DNA of 24,506 nucleotides from an uncultured bacterium (GTDB lineage: Bacteria; Actinomycetota; Thermoleophilia; BMS3ABIN01). The translations under genes and the position numbers were made by a program. Below are positions 1 to 7,236 of the stretch, piece by piece. Within the stretch, counting starts at the first letter, position 1. Each line of letters starts with the position of its first letter. The notes below the pieces were generated by a model. It searched no databases. It was not told the DNA's origin and worked only from the letters and a program-made list of their open reading frames with translations. Location: NCBI GenBank assembly GCA_913009925.1, contig CAJVWY010000001.1:1-24506 (forward strand), given 5' to 3'.

Positions 1-829
1 GCATGCGCGCGAATACGCCCCAGCCCAGCTTGATGGTCTCCGAGGAGAAGGCGACGATGCCGATGGGCGTGGAGATATCCTCGATACCCTGTTTCGAGAA
101 CATGCCCCCGATAAATACGAAGATATCCTTGGTGATGAGCGGGATATCGAGGGCGGCGTGCCTGGCTGCCTGAGGGGCCGATATATCCATGGTGCCGACC
201 CGTACGGCCTTGAAGGCCACCCCCAGGATGCCGGCTCCCGTTTCTTCCTGTCTGCCGATGACGGCGGTCACCTGCTGCCGTTCTCCATCCCGTTCGATCA
301 ACAGGGTGACCTGCTGGCCGGGCCGGCTCTGCAGTTCATCCCGTATCACTCGCGGGTCGTCGGACACACTGCCGTCCACACCCAGCAGCTTATCGCCCGC
401 CTGGAGGCCGGCGTGCTCGGCACCGCTGCCGGCCTGCACCATGCCGATGGTATTGGTGCTCTCGTATTCCGGCACCGCCTGCCAGTAAAAGACGAAAAAC
501 AGGACGAAGGCCAGCAGCAGGTTCATGGCGGCGCCGGCGGAAACGACGATTATCCGTTTCCAGACCGGTTTGGAGTAAAAAGCGCCCGATCTCAGATTCT
601 CCGGCACCTTCTCTTCACGGGTCATGCCGGAGATCTTCACATAACCGCCCAGGGGGATGACGCCGATGCCGTACTCCGTATCACCGAACTTCCTCTTCAG
701 GGCGGCCGGGGGAAAGCCGATGTAGAATTTCTCGGCGCGCATGCCGAAGGCCTTGGCGGCCAGGAAATGGCCGAGTTCATGTACGAAGATGAGAAACCCT
801 ATGCCCAGGATGGCGATGACGATAAACAT
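1..829 (-). CDS. rseP: RIP zinc metalloprotease RseP (site-2 protease), C-terminus cut off by window edge
   Basis: Membrane-embedded zinc protease that cleaves transmembrane substrates such as anti-sigma factors. Translating the reverse strand from the ATG at 829 gives a hydrophobic N-terminal helix carrying the metalloprotease motif HELGH at residues 17-21. After it comes the conserved GVIPLGGYVKISGM stretch, a second membrane segment near residues 95-115 (SAGAAMNLLLAF...), and a PDZ domain at roughly 125-205. About 276 codons are present. The second catalytic motif (usually N-x-x-P-x-P-x-L-D-G-G) lies beyond position 1, so the gene is partial only because of the window. It starts 4 nt after the dxr stop, so the two are almost certainly co-transcribed and translationally coupled. 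dxr next to rseP is a common bacterial arrangement. Identification is secure; the substrate is not visible here. Confidence 0.96.
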   Translation of the reverse strand, partial: MFIVIAILGIGFLIFVHELGHFLAAKAFGMRAEKFYIGFPPAALKRKFGDTEYGIGVIPLGGYVKISGMTREEKVPENLRSGAFYSKPVWKRIIVVSAGAAMNLLLAFVLFFVFYWQAVPEYESTNTIGMVQAGSGAEHAGLQAGDKLLGVDGSVSDDPRVIRDELQSRPGQQVTLLIERDGERQQVTAVIGRQEETGAGILGVAFKAVRVGTMDISAPQAARHAALDIPLITKDIFVFIGGMFSKQGIEDISTPIGIVAFSSETIKLGWGVFARM

Positions 830-833
830 TAGG

Positions 834-1982
834 TTAACCGATGAGCGTCCCGGCCCGCCGGCGGGCTTCGGTGTCGATCCCCTGTATCTGCCCCAGACTG
901 GACAGGGTGGACGGTAACGAGGCCTCCATCTCCAGCATGGTGTCCGCCACGACTCTGGCTATATCCAGGAAGGCGATGGAGCCGGCGAGGAAGGCGTCCA
1001 CGGCTATCTCGTTGGCGGCGTTCAGGGCGATGGGGGCGCCTCCGCCTCTCTCTCCCGCCTCGCGTGCCAGCCTCAGGCAGGGAAAAGCTTCGATGTCGGG
1101 CCTGAGGAAGGTGAGCTCGCCGACGGCGGGCAGGTCCAGCTGAGGCATGGACACCGGCTGGCGTTCGGGATAATTCAGCGCGTAGGCGATGGGCAGTTTC
1201 ATGCTGGGAAGTCCCATCTGCGCCAGCACCGAGCCGTCTCCGAACCTGACCATGGAGTGCACGATAGATTGGGGATGGATCACTACTTCAATGTCCTCGT
1301 ATGCTGTTTCGAAAAGATAGTGGGCCTCGATTATCTCAAGCCCCTTATTCATCAGGGTAGCAGAATCGATGGTGATCTTGCTGCCCATCTCCCAGCGGGG
1401 GTGCCTCAGGGCGTCGTCACGGCTGACGTTCTTCAGCTGGTTCCTGCTCATTCCCAGGAACGGGCCGCCGGAAGCGGTGAGGAAGATACGCTCGGCTCTG
1501 GCCGGCCGTGACCCCTGGAGGCACTGGAATATGGCGCTGTGCTCGCTGTCGACGGGAAGCAGCCGCACCTCCGCCGCCGCCGCCATGCGCATCACCAGCT
1601 CCCCTCCCACCACCAGACTCTCCTTGTTGGCCAGGGCAAGGTCCACACCCTTCTCCAGGGTCGCCATGGTCGCCTCCAGCCCGGCGGCGCCGACTATGGC
1701 GTTAAGCACCAGGTCGCAATCCACTGCCTCGATAAGGCCGCGGATGCCGTCCGGACCGGTAAAGACCCGGCACTCCGGCAGGGCAGCGGCTACTTTCTCC
1801 CCCGACCGTTCGTCGATGATGGCCACGTCGGCGACCTCGAATAGGGAGGCCTGCTCGATGAGGGGACCGTGGCGGCTCCCCGCAGCCAGGCCGACGGCTT
1901 CCAGGCCCGGGCTCTCTGATATGACTTCCAGCGCCTGGACACCGACTGAGCCGGTAGAGCCCAGTATCAATACCCGCTTCAT
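834..1982 (-). CDS. dxr: 1-deoxy-D-xylulose 5-phosphate reductoisomerase
   Basis: Second committed enzyme of the MEP isoprenoid pathway; converts DXP to 2-C-methyl-D-erythritol 4-phosphate using NADPH in the cytoplasm. The 382-residue protein has the usual family length. It begins with the NADPH-binding motif GSTGSVG (residues 8-14). It contains LANKES (118-122), the metal-binding VDSEHSA block with D145 and E147, SGGPF (171-175), and the GSKITIDSATLMNKGLE block (200-216) ending in the third metal ligand E216. The C-terminal helical domain is complete. The ATG at 1982 lies 2 nt after the cdsA stop, so the gene sits inside the long rpsB-to-rseP operon. It links isoprenoid precursor supply to the neighbouring uppS, which consumes those precursors. 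Confidence 0.98.
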   Translation of the reverse strand: MKRVLILGSTGSVGVQALEVISESPGLEAVGLAAGSRHGPLIEQASLFEVADVAIIDERSGEKVAAALPECRVFTGPDGIRGLIEAVDCDLVLNAIVGAAGLEATMATLEKGVDLALANKESLVVGGELVMRMAAAAEVRLLPVDSEHSAIFQCLQGSRPARAERIFLTASGGPFLGMSRNQLKNVSRDDALRHPRWEMGSKITIDSATLMNKGLEIIEAHYLFETAYEDIEVVIHPQSIVHSMVRFGDGSVLAQMGLPSMKLPIAYALNYPERQPVSMPQLDLPAVGELTFLRPDIEAFPCLRLAREAGERGGGAPIALNAANEIAVDAFLAGSIAFLDIARVVADTMLEMEASLPSTLSSLGQIQGIDTEARRRAGTLIG

Positions 1983-1984
1983 TC

Positions 1985-2776
1985 TCAGCCGTTGCCTATC
2001 ATCGCTGTCACCACAAAGAAGGCGGCGGCGGCGGCGAACAGGAGGGAGTCGAAACGGTCAAGGATGCCGCCATGCCCGGGGATGATGGTGCCGGCATCCT
2101 TAACGTGTGTGGCTCTTTTCAGGTAGGACTCAAACAGGTCTCCCACCGGCGCGGCGATGGCGATGGTGAGTCCCAGCACGACAGACTGCCACGCTTCCAT
2201 CCAGCCCAGGGATTTCCCCGCCACCAGCACAATCAGGATGGTGCCGATGAAACCCGCCGCCGTTCCTTCAAGGGTCTTGTTGGGCGACGCCACCGGTGTG
2301 ATGGGGCGATGCCCGTAGAAGTGGCCTACCGCGTACGCCACCGTGTCCGAAGTCCAGGTGGCCAGCAGGACGACGATAGCCAGGCTGATGCCGTAGGCCG
2401 GGCTTCTAAGTAACAGCACGAACGCGAAACCAACGCTGATGTAGAAAGAACCGAAAAAGGTTACCGCCATCTCGCTGACCATATCCGATCTGAGGCCGCG
2501 GACGGCGTGCAAGATAAAAGTGAGGACGAACAGGTAGACCACTCCCCGCAGCACTCCTTCCAGCTGTGAAGCGTAAGCACCGTAGAGGATAAGGATAGCG
2601 CCGAGATAGCCTGCCAGCAGGTTGGGTCTGTAGGCCCTGGTCATGCGGTAGAACTCATGGAGGCCCAGCAGACTCAACAGGATGAGCGAGACCAGCAGAG
2701 GGATGCCGCCGGTATAGATGACCAGGATGGCCAGGGGGACACCCAGCAGGCCGACCAATGCGCGAGTAAGCAGCAT
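1985..2776 (-). CDS. cdsA: Phosphatidate cytidylyltransferase (CDP-diacylglycerol synthase)
   Basis: Integral membrane enzyme that makes CDP-diacylglycerol from phosphatidate and CTP, the branch point for phospholipid synthesis. The 263-residue protein has about seven to eight hydrophobic segments. Near the C-terminus it carries the full family signature: S-Y-L-K-R, then K-D-A-G, then P-G-H-G-G-I-L-D-R-F-D (roughly residues 212-240), which includes the metal-binding acidic residues. The start is an ATG 11 nt downstream of uppS, and the gene ends 2 nt before dxr. Nothing is unusual in length or motif content. The operon context (uppS upstream, dxr and rseP downstream) is a widespread envelope-biogenesis cluster. 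Confidence 0.97.
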   Translation of the reverse strand: MLLTRALVGLLGVPLAILVIYTGGIPLLVSLILLSLLGLHEFYRMTRAYRPNLLAGYLGAILILYGAYASQLEGVLRGVVYLFVLTFILHAVRGLRSDMVSEMAVTFFGSFYISVGFAFVLLLRSPAYGISLAIVVLLATWTSDTVAYAVGHFYGHRPITPVASPNKTLEGTAAGFIGTILIVLVAGKSLGWMEAWQSVVLGLTIAIAAPVGDLFESYLKRATHVKDAGTIIPGHGGILDRFDSLLFAAAAAFFVVTAMIGNG

Positions 2777-2787
2777 GGACCCCCTGC

Positions 2788-3537
2788 CTACCTTGCACCG
2801 AACCGCCGGCGGCGGCGGTTGAATTCATTAAAAGCTTCCAACAGGTCGTGCTCCTCGAATGCAGGCCACAGCTTGTGAGAGAAATAGAGTTCGGAATAAG
2901 CGCACTGCCAGAGCAGGAAGTTGCTCAGGCGCTGCTCGCCACTGGTACGGATGAGCAGCTCCGGATCGTGCATCTCCGGTGCATAAAGGTACTGGTGGAA
3001 CTCCTCCTCGCTGCCGGAAAAGCCGTTATCAGCAGCGGCCGTGACCGCATCCGCGATCTCGGCGCGCCCACCGTAATTGAAAGCCACGAACAGGGTCATG
3101 GCCGAATTGCCGTCGGTGAGCCGCTCCGATTCGTCTATCTGCCGGCGCAGGGTATCCGAAAGCCCCTGGCGGCGCCCAATGAACCTCATCCGGACGCTCT
3201 CATGGTTCAGCTCGGGGGTCTCCCTTTCGATAAGCTCACCGAACATCTTCATCAGGTCATCTATCTCCTCGCGGGGACGGCGCCAGTTCTCGGTGGAAAA
3301 GGCGAATACCGTCAATTCGAGGACGCCGGCCCGGCGCGAAGCGCGGACGATCTTCTTCAGCGCGCGGGCGCCCTCGCGATGCCCGGCGATGGCCGGCAGG
3401 TGCCGTTCTGCGGCCCATCTGCCGTTGCCATCCATGATTATGGCCACATATGCGGGTGCCTCGCCGCCTTGCAATAAAAAATCTTCGCGTTCCTTCTTTT
3501 TACGGCGAAGATTACCAGGGAGAGAAAGAAGTTTCAC
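2788..3537 (-). CDS. uppS: Isoprenyl (undecaprenyl) diphosphate synthase
   Basis: cis-Prenyltransferase that elongates farnesyl diphosphate with isopentenyl diphosphate to the undecaprenyl carrier used for peptidoglycan. Motifs: IIMDGNGRWA with catalytic D36, then FAFSTENW, and the C-terminal LIRTSGEQRLSNFLLWQ block that binds IPP and supports dimer contacts. I place the start at the GTG at 3537, not at an ATG 45 nt upstream inside frr. A strong GGAGG lies at 3544-3548, 6 nt before this GTG, and the resulting 249 residues match the family. The GTG follows the frr stop by a single nucleotide. An Arg/Lys-rich stretch (residues 11-18) precedes the catalytic domain. The prenyl chain length cannot be read from sequence alone. 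Confidence 0.96.
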   Translation of the reverse strand: MKLLSLPGNLRRKKKEREDFLLQGGEAPAYVAIIMDGNGRWAAERHLPAIAGHREGARALKKIVRASRRAGVLELTVFAFSTENWRRPREEIDDLMKMFGELIERETPELNHESVRMRFIGRRQGLSDTLRRQIDESERLTDGNSAMTLFVAFNYGGRAEIADAVTAAADNGFSGSEEEFHQYLYAPEMHDPELLIRTSGEQRLSNFLLWQCAYSELYFSHKLWPAFEEHDLLEAFNEFNRRRRRFGAR

Positions 3538-3538
3538 G

Positions 3539-4105
3539 CTAAACCTCCAGGATCTCCTCCTCTTTGTGCTGCAGCATGACATCGATCTTGTCCGTGTGCT
3601 TGTCGGTTACCTTTTGCAGCTCGTCCTCGGCCCAGTGCAGTTCGTCCTCGGAGATCTCCCCCTCCTTCTTCAATTCCTTGATATCGTGCATGACCTGGCG
3701 CCTGATGTTGCGGATGGCGACCCGGCCGTTTTCCGCCATGCCCCGTACGATCTTGACTATCTCCTGACGGCGCTCTTCCGTCAACTCCGGGATCGATAGG
3801 CGGATGATGTTGCCGTCGTTGCTGGGGTTGAGCCCCAGCTCGGATTCCTGGATGGCATGTTCGATATTCTTGATGGCTGATTTGTCGTATGGGGTAACTA
3901 CCAGCATCCGGGGCTCGGGAGTGCTGATGTTGGCCAGCTGGTTAAGCGGCGTCCGGGTGCCGTAGTAGTCCACTACTATGCGGTCCAGCAAGGATATGGA
4001 GGCGCGACCCGTCCTCACCGTGTTGAACTCGTTTCGGCAGGCGGTGACCGCCTTGTCCATCCGCTCGCTGCCGTCTGTGAAGAGCTCTTCGACCAGTTCG
4101 TTCAT
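3539..4105 (-). CDS. frr: Ribosome recycling factor
   Basis: Releases 50S subunits from post-termination complexes together with EF-G. The 188-residue protein is close to the usual 185. It shows family landmarks: the early RTGRASISLLD stretch, a YYGTRTPLNQLANIS block, LVVTPYDKSAIKNIEHAI, and the long basic helix around RRQEIVKIVRGMAENGRVAIRNIRR that forms part of the three-helix bundle. Start ATG at 4105, preceded by a GAGGA-like site about 10 nt upstream. A 117-nt gap separates it from pyrH, the only sizeable gap in this operon, and the gap carries an inverted repeat and a possible promoter. uppS follows 1 nt after its stop. Confidence 0.97.
   Translation of the reverse strand: MNELVEELFTDGSERMDKAVTACRNEFNTVRTGRASISLLDRIVVDYYGTRTPLNQLANISTPEPRMLVVTPYDKSAIKNIEHAIQESELGLNPSNDGNIIRLSIPELTEERRQEIVKIVRGMAENGRVAIRNIRRQVMHDIKELKKEGEISEDELHWAEDELQKVTDKHTDKIDVMLQHKEEEILEV
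3544..3548 (-). promoter_or_regulatory. Ribosome binding site fixing the uppS GTG start
   Basis: GGAGG on the minus strand overlaps the last codons of frr, with a 6-nt spacer to the GTG at 3537. It is the best Shine-Dalgarno match in this part of the operon and argues against the upstream ATG. Confidence 0.8.
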
Positions 4106-4133
4106 GATGACTGAATCCTCAGGTTCTCTTGGC

Positions 4134-4176
4134 CTGACAATGCCTGATTCTATACTATCCGGCGAATCATTGTCAG
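4134..4176 (-). repeat. Inverted repeat in the pyrH-frr gap
   Basis: Perfect 9-bp arms CTGACAATG (4134-4142) and CATTGTCAG (4168-4176). An alternative fold pairs 4134-4140 with 4170-4176 and 4145-4150 (TGATTC) with 4164-4169 (GAATCA), giving a 13-bp stem with a 4-nt bulge and a 13-nt loop. No T-run follows on either strand, so it does not look like an intrinsic terminator. One arm overlaps the -35 element of the candidate frr promoter, so it could be an operator or a leader hairpin. Confidence 0.6.
4149..4176 (-). promoter_or_regulatory. Candidate internal promoter for frr and downstream genes
   Basis: Minus-strand CTGACA (4171-4176; 5 of 6 to the sigma-70 -35) and TATAGA (4149-4154; 4 of 6 to the -10) are separated by 16 nt, in the only long gap of the operon, 44 nt upstream of frr. 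This is pattern matching only. Confidence 0.4.
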
Positions 4177-4222
4177 ATGCCGCCGGTGATGAAATCCATT
4201 CCCGATAGCCGGGCGCTGCTGC

Positions 4223-4984
4223 TCAGCTTTTGACGATAGTGCCGGCCTTTTTCCCCGAAAGCACCAGTTGTAAGTTCTGCTCGTCGTTCATGTTAAACAC
4301 ATGGATGGGCAGGTTGTTGTCCATGCACAGGGACAGGGCAGTGGTATCCATGACCCTGAGGCCTCTTTCGATGGCCTCCAGGTGGGTGACCTCCGGCAGG
4401 AATACGGCATCCGGGTTCTGGTCCGGATCCGAGTCGAACACACCGTTGTACTTGCGCTTGGCCATGAGAATGGTTTCGGCGCCTATCTCCAGCGCCCGGA
4501 GTGCCGCTGCCGTATCGGTAGTGAAATAGGGGTTGCCGGTCCCCGCGGCGAATATAACCACTCTGTGTTTCTCCAGATGGCGTATGGCGCGCCTGCGGAT
4601 GTAGGGCTCCGCCACTTCCTGCATCTCGATGGCGGATTGTACGCGGGTCTCGAGGCCGAGCTTCTCCATGCCATCCTGCAGTGCCAGCGCGTTCAGCACG
4701 GTGGCGATCATGCCCATGTAGTCGCCGGTGGCGCGGTCCATCCCCCGGGTGCTGCCGGCGACGCCGCGAAATATGTTGCCGGCGCCGACGACGATGGCTA
4801 TCTCCACGTCGCGGTCCCAGGCGCCCAATATCTGTGAGGAGATGGCCTTGATGCGGGCAGGGTCGATGGTATGTTGTTTCTCGTCCTGGAGCGCTTGTCC
4901 CGACAGCTTTATCAGGACCCGTTTGAATACGGCGGGCTCACCGGCCGCCGGTTCCCGGCCGCCTGTATTCTTGCCTGCGGTCAA
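4223..4984 (-). CDS. pyrH: UMP kinase
   Basis: Phosphorylates UMP to UDP; a hexameric amino-acid-kinase-fold enzyme of pyrimidine nucleotide synthesis. The protein carries the N-terminal phosphate-binding LIKLSGQAL (the family usually has GEAL, so Glu is replaced by Gln here), VVGAGNIFRG, the DYMGMIATVLNALAL block, GTGNPYFTTDTAAALRA and KYNGVFDSDP. I keep the TTG start at 4984 because it overlaps the tsf stop as TTGA and is preceded by AAGGA. This gives 253 residues, roughly 15 more than typical, as a polar Gly/Pro/Glu-rich N-terminal tail. A later start cannot be excluded, but no good ATG or GTG lies before the conserved core. Confidence 0.95.
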   Translation of the reverse strand: MTAGKNTGGREPAAGEPAVFKRVLIKLSGQALQDEKQHTIDPARIKAISSQILGAWDRDVEIAIVVGAGNIFRGVAGSTRGMDRATGDYMGMIATVLNALALQDGMEKLGLETRVQSAIEMQEVAEPYIRRRAIRHLEKHRVVIFAAGTGNPYFTTDTAAALRALEIGAETILMAKRKYNGVFDSDPDQNPDAVFLPEVTHLEAIERGLRVMDTTALSLCMDNNLPIHVFNMNDEQNLQLVLSGKKAGTIVKS

Positions 4985-5580
4985 TTTTCCTTGCCCAATT
5001 CGAAGCGGGCGAAACGTTTTATCTCGATGTTCTCGCCGATCCTGCTCACAAGTTCACCCATGAGCTGCTCGATGGTCATCTTGTCGTCCTTGACGAAAGG
5101 CTGCTCCATCAGGCATACCTGCTGGTAGTATTTCTCCATCTTGCCCGAGGCGATCTTGTCCAGGATATCATCGGGCTTGCCGGTGGCTTTGGCCTGCTCA
5201 CGGTAGATGGCCATCTCCGATTCCGCTTCGGCCCCGGGCACGTCTTCACGTTTGATATAAAGGGGCGCGGAGGCGGCCACATGCATGGCCAGATCGTGCA
5301 CAAAGCTCCGGAAGTCCTCGTTTCGCGCCACAAAATCGGTCTCACAACCCACCTCGATGAGCACACCGATCTTGCCGCCGGCGTGAATGTAACTTTCGAT
5401 AAGTCCTTCGGTGGTGGCGCGGCCGCTGCGTTTGACGGCCTCGGCCAGCCCCTGTGTTCTCAGAAGTTTTACCGCTTCCCCCAGGTCTCCCTCGACCTGG
5501 GAGAGTGCCTTTTTGCAGTCCATCATGCCCGCGCCCGTCTGCTCGCGGAGCTCCTTGACGTCCTTGGCGCTAATTGCCAC
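4981..5580 (-). CDS. tsf: Translation elongation factor Ts (short form)
   Basis: Guanine nucleotide exchange factor for EF-Tu. Both family signatures are present: LREQTGAGMMDCKKAL near residues 11-26 and EVGCETDFVARN. The 199-residue length matches the short, single-core EF-Ts seen in Thermus and many Gram-positives, not the ~283-residue E. coli type. The GTG at 5580 overlaps the last 11 nt of rpsB and is preceded by GAGGTGG a few bases upstream. A longer reading of this frame upstream would run antiparallel to family conservation and simply re-reads the low-complexity rpsB tail in another frame, so I reject it. The gene ends in the TTGA overlap with pyrH. Confidence 0.97.
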   Translation of the reverse strand: MAISAKDVKELREQTGAGMMDCKKALSQVEGDLGEAVKLLRTQGLAEAVKRSGRATTEGLIESYIHAGGKIGVLIEVGCETDFVARNEDFRSFVHDLAMHVAASAPLYIKREDVPGAEAESEMAIYREQAKATGKPDDILDKIASGKMEKYYQQVCLMEQPFVKDDKMTIEQLMGELVSRIGENIEIKRFARFELGKEN

Positions 5581-6601
5581 TTTCCACCTCGCTGGTCTTG
5601 CCTGCTGCATCTGTCTTTGCCTTTTCTGCGCCGGTAGTGCCGGCGCCGGCCTTTTTCTGTTCAGCGGCCGGAGCGCCCGCTTCCTTGGCCGCTTTCTTCT
5701 TGGCGGCCGAGGCGGCTGCAACCTTGGTTTCCTTCTTTTTAGGCGCGGCCTGTTCACCGTCACCGGCCTTCTTATTTTCCTCGTCGCCGGCCTTCTTCTT
5801 CTCATCGGCTTCGGCCTGTTTGCGCGCCTCGTCTGCGGCCTTCTTCTTCTCATCGGCTTCGGCATGTTTGCGCGCCTCTTCGGCGGCCGCCCGGCCCGCT
5901 GCCAATTCCTTTTCAGTCAGAAGCTGTTTGCCTTCTACGACGGCGTCGGCCATGGCGCGGATTATCACGCCGCAGGAACGGATGGCGTCGTCGTTCCCCG
6001 GGATGACGTAATCGACCTCGTCAGGGTCGCAATTGGTATCAACCAGAGCGATGATGGGGATACCCAGCTTGCGCGCTTCGCGGATGACGATGGTCTCGCG
6101 CTTGGTATCGATCACCAGGACCGCCTGGGGCAATTTGTCCATGTCGGCCACCCCCCCCAGGTTGGTCTCCAGCTTTTTGAGCTCGGCTAGCATGTTCATC
6201 TGCTCACGGGTCGGCAGCAGATCCAGTTTACCGTCCTCCTTGAGCCGCCGCAGCTCATGAAGACGCTTGATGCGCTTGGAGATCGTGTTGTAATTGGTCA
6301 GCAGGCCGCCTAGCCACCGGTGTGAGACATAGGGCATGCCGGCGCGTTCAGCCTCCTCGGCGATGGTGTCCTGGCACTGCTTCTTGGTGCCGACGAACAG
6401 CACCTTCTTGCCGTTCTCAGCCAGGTTCTTGATGAAATCATAAGCCTTATCGATGAGCTTGGTGGTCTTCTGCAGGTCGATGATGTAGATGCCGCCCCGC
6501 TCGGTGAAGATGTAGGGTTTCATTCTGGGGTTCCAACGGCGGGTCTGGTGTCCGAAGTGAACTCCGGACTCAAGCAGCTCTTTCATGGTTACAGCACTCA
6601 A
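5570..6601 (-). CDS. rpsB: 30S ribosomal protein S2 with long Lys/Ala/Glu-rich C-terminal tail
   Basis: Small-subunit ribosomal protein. The start is a TTG at 6601: it gives the canonical N-terminus MSAVTMKELLESGVHFGHQ and has AAAGGA 7 nt upstream (6609-6614). An ATG at 6586 is the main alternative; an upstream ATG at 6649 adds residues not typical of S2. The conserved domain runs to about residue 230 (RRWNPRMKPYIF at 21-32, SHRWLGGLLTN at 93-103, ALVDTNCDPD at 185-194). After it come about 110 residues of charged low-complexity sequence, including two near-identical 16-residue repeats (roughly 242-273), giving 343 residues against the usual ~230-260. First gene of the operon; tsf overlaps its end by 11 nt. 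Confidence 0.96.
   Translation of the reverse strand: MSAVTMKELLESGVHFGHQTRRWNPRMKPYIFTERGGIYIIDLQKTTKLIDKAYDFIKNLAENGKKVLFVGTKKQCQDTIAEEAERAGMPYVSHRWLGGLLTNYNTISKRIKRLHELRRLKEDGKLDLLPTREQMNMLAELKKLETNLGGVADMDKLPQAVLVIDTKRETIVIREARKLGIPIIALVDTNCDPDEVDYVIPGNDDAIRSCGVIIRAMADAVVEGKQLLTEKELAAGRAAAEEARKHAEADEKKKAADEARKQAEADEKKKAGDEENKKAGDGEQAAPKKKETKVAAASAAKKKAAKEAGAPAAEQKKAGAGTTGAEKAKTDAAGKTSEVESGN
5789..5884 (-). repeat. Tandem 48-bp repeat inside rpsB
   Basis: Two adjacent 48-bp units (5789-5836 and 5837-5884) differ at only a few positions. They encode a 16-residue unit of the form A-R-K-x-A-E-A-D-E-K-K-K-A-x-D-E in the S2 tail. A shorter degenerate partial copy lies at 5750-5788. Length is likely to vary between strains by slippage or unequal recombination. 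Confidence 0.85.
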
Positions 6602-6739
6602 ACCGAGATCCTTTCTCTCGAGTTTTATAATTGCCGCTTCTGGCCTCATTCCCCGGGCAGCGGCAGGTTCGGGGAACGGTCGGATTCCATTATCCAGGCC
6701 ACAGATCCTGCCTGTAGCCCGAGCGAATGTATTTTAGCA
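6602..6739 (-). promoter_or_regulatory. rpsB operon promoter and structured leader (candidate)
   Basis: Minus-strand TGCTAAAAT (6731-6739) is an extended -10 element with 5 of 6 matches. An 8-nt T-tract lies just upstream, and there is no clear -35. Initiation near 6724 would give a leader of about 120 nt. The leader has a perfect 7-bp stem (6649-6655 with 6670-6676, TTCCCCG/CGGGGAA). A second hairpin (6604-6608 with 6616-6620, CGAGA/TCTCG) has a loop holding the rpsB Shine-Dalgarno AAAGGA. This is compatible with S2-type leader autoregulation, but that is inference. Confidence 0.4.
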
Positions 6740-6811
6740 AAAAAAAGGGCATGGTTGGTAGAAAAACAGCCGGCGGCGACCATGCAGCCGGTTTATGATA
6801 CCCTCTGGCGG

Positions 6812-7219
6812 ATGGACAGGGAAAGTGAAAAGATCGCGCGGATACTGCGGCGGGCGCAGGTCATTGCCGTAGTGGGCGCCTCTCCCCGGCCGGAACGACC
6901 CAGTAACATGGTCGCCCGCTACCTTATCGAACAGGGGTTCAGGGTCATACCTGTGCGCCCCAAGGTCAGCGAGGTGCTGGACAGGCGCTGTTACCCCCGC
7001 CTGGAGGACATTCCGGAAAGCGTGGATATCGTCGACGTGTTCCGCCGTCCGGAGGCCTGCCCCGACGTGGCCCGCAGCGCCGTGGCCATCGGCGCCCGCG
7101 TCCTCTGGTTGCAGCAGGGTATAGTCAGTGATGAAGCGGCGGAAATCGCCGCCGCTGCCGGCCTGGACGTAGTTATGGACCGCTGCATCAAGGTGGCCCA
7201 TCAGGAGATGACAAGGTAG
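6812..7219 (+). CDS. CoA-binding domain protein (YccU/COG1832 type)
   Basis: Small Rossmann-fold protein of the succinyl-CoA-ligase-like CoA-binding family; biochemical role not firmly established. Visible motifs: IAVVGASPRPERPSNMVARYL (nucleotide/CoA-binding loop, residues about 17-37), RVIPVRPK, the DIVDVFRRPE block, WLQQGI and the C-terminal VVMDRCIKVAH. The ATG at 6812 gives 135 residues and an N-terminus the same length as E. coli YccU; an ATG 30 nt upstream (6782) is possible, and neither has a strong ribosome binding site. It is divergent from rpsB and followed by a membrane protein 17 nt downstream, probably in the same transcript. The family is often found singly, so context adds little. 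Confidence 0.88.
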   Translation: MDRESEKIARILRRAQVIAVVGASPRPERPSNMVARYLIEQGFRVIPVRPKVSEVLDRRCYPRLEDIPESVDIVDVFRRPEACPDVARSAVAIGARVLWLQQGIVSDEAAEIAAAAGLDVVMDRCIKVAHQEMTR

Positions 7220-7236
7220 GGACGGGAGATATCAGG

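Noticed and set aside
158..832. A 224-codon plus-strand frame at the left edge
   Set aside because: The minus strand encodes RseP with HELGH and PDZ features across the whole interval.
5581..5865. Possible 95-residue N-terminal extension of EF-Ts
   Set aside because: It is Arg/Pro-rich, unlike EF-Ts, and is the low-complexity rpsB tail read in another frame. The GTG at 5580 has a ribosome binding site and yields the normal short EF-Ts.
5789..5884. Tandem 48-bp repeats as a possible CRISPR array
   Set aside because: The units are directly adjacent without unique spacers and encode an in-frame protein repeat within rpsB.
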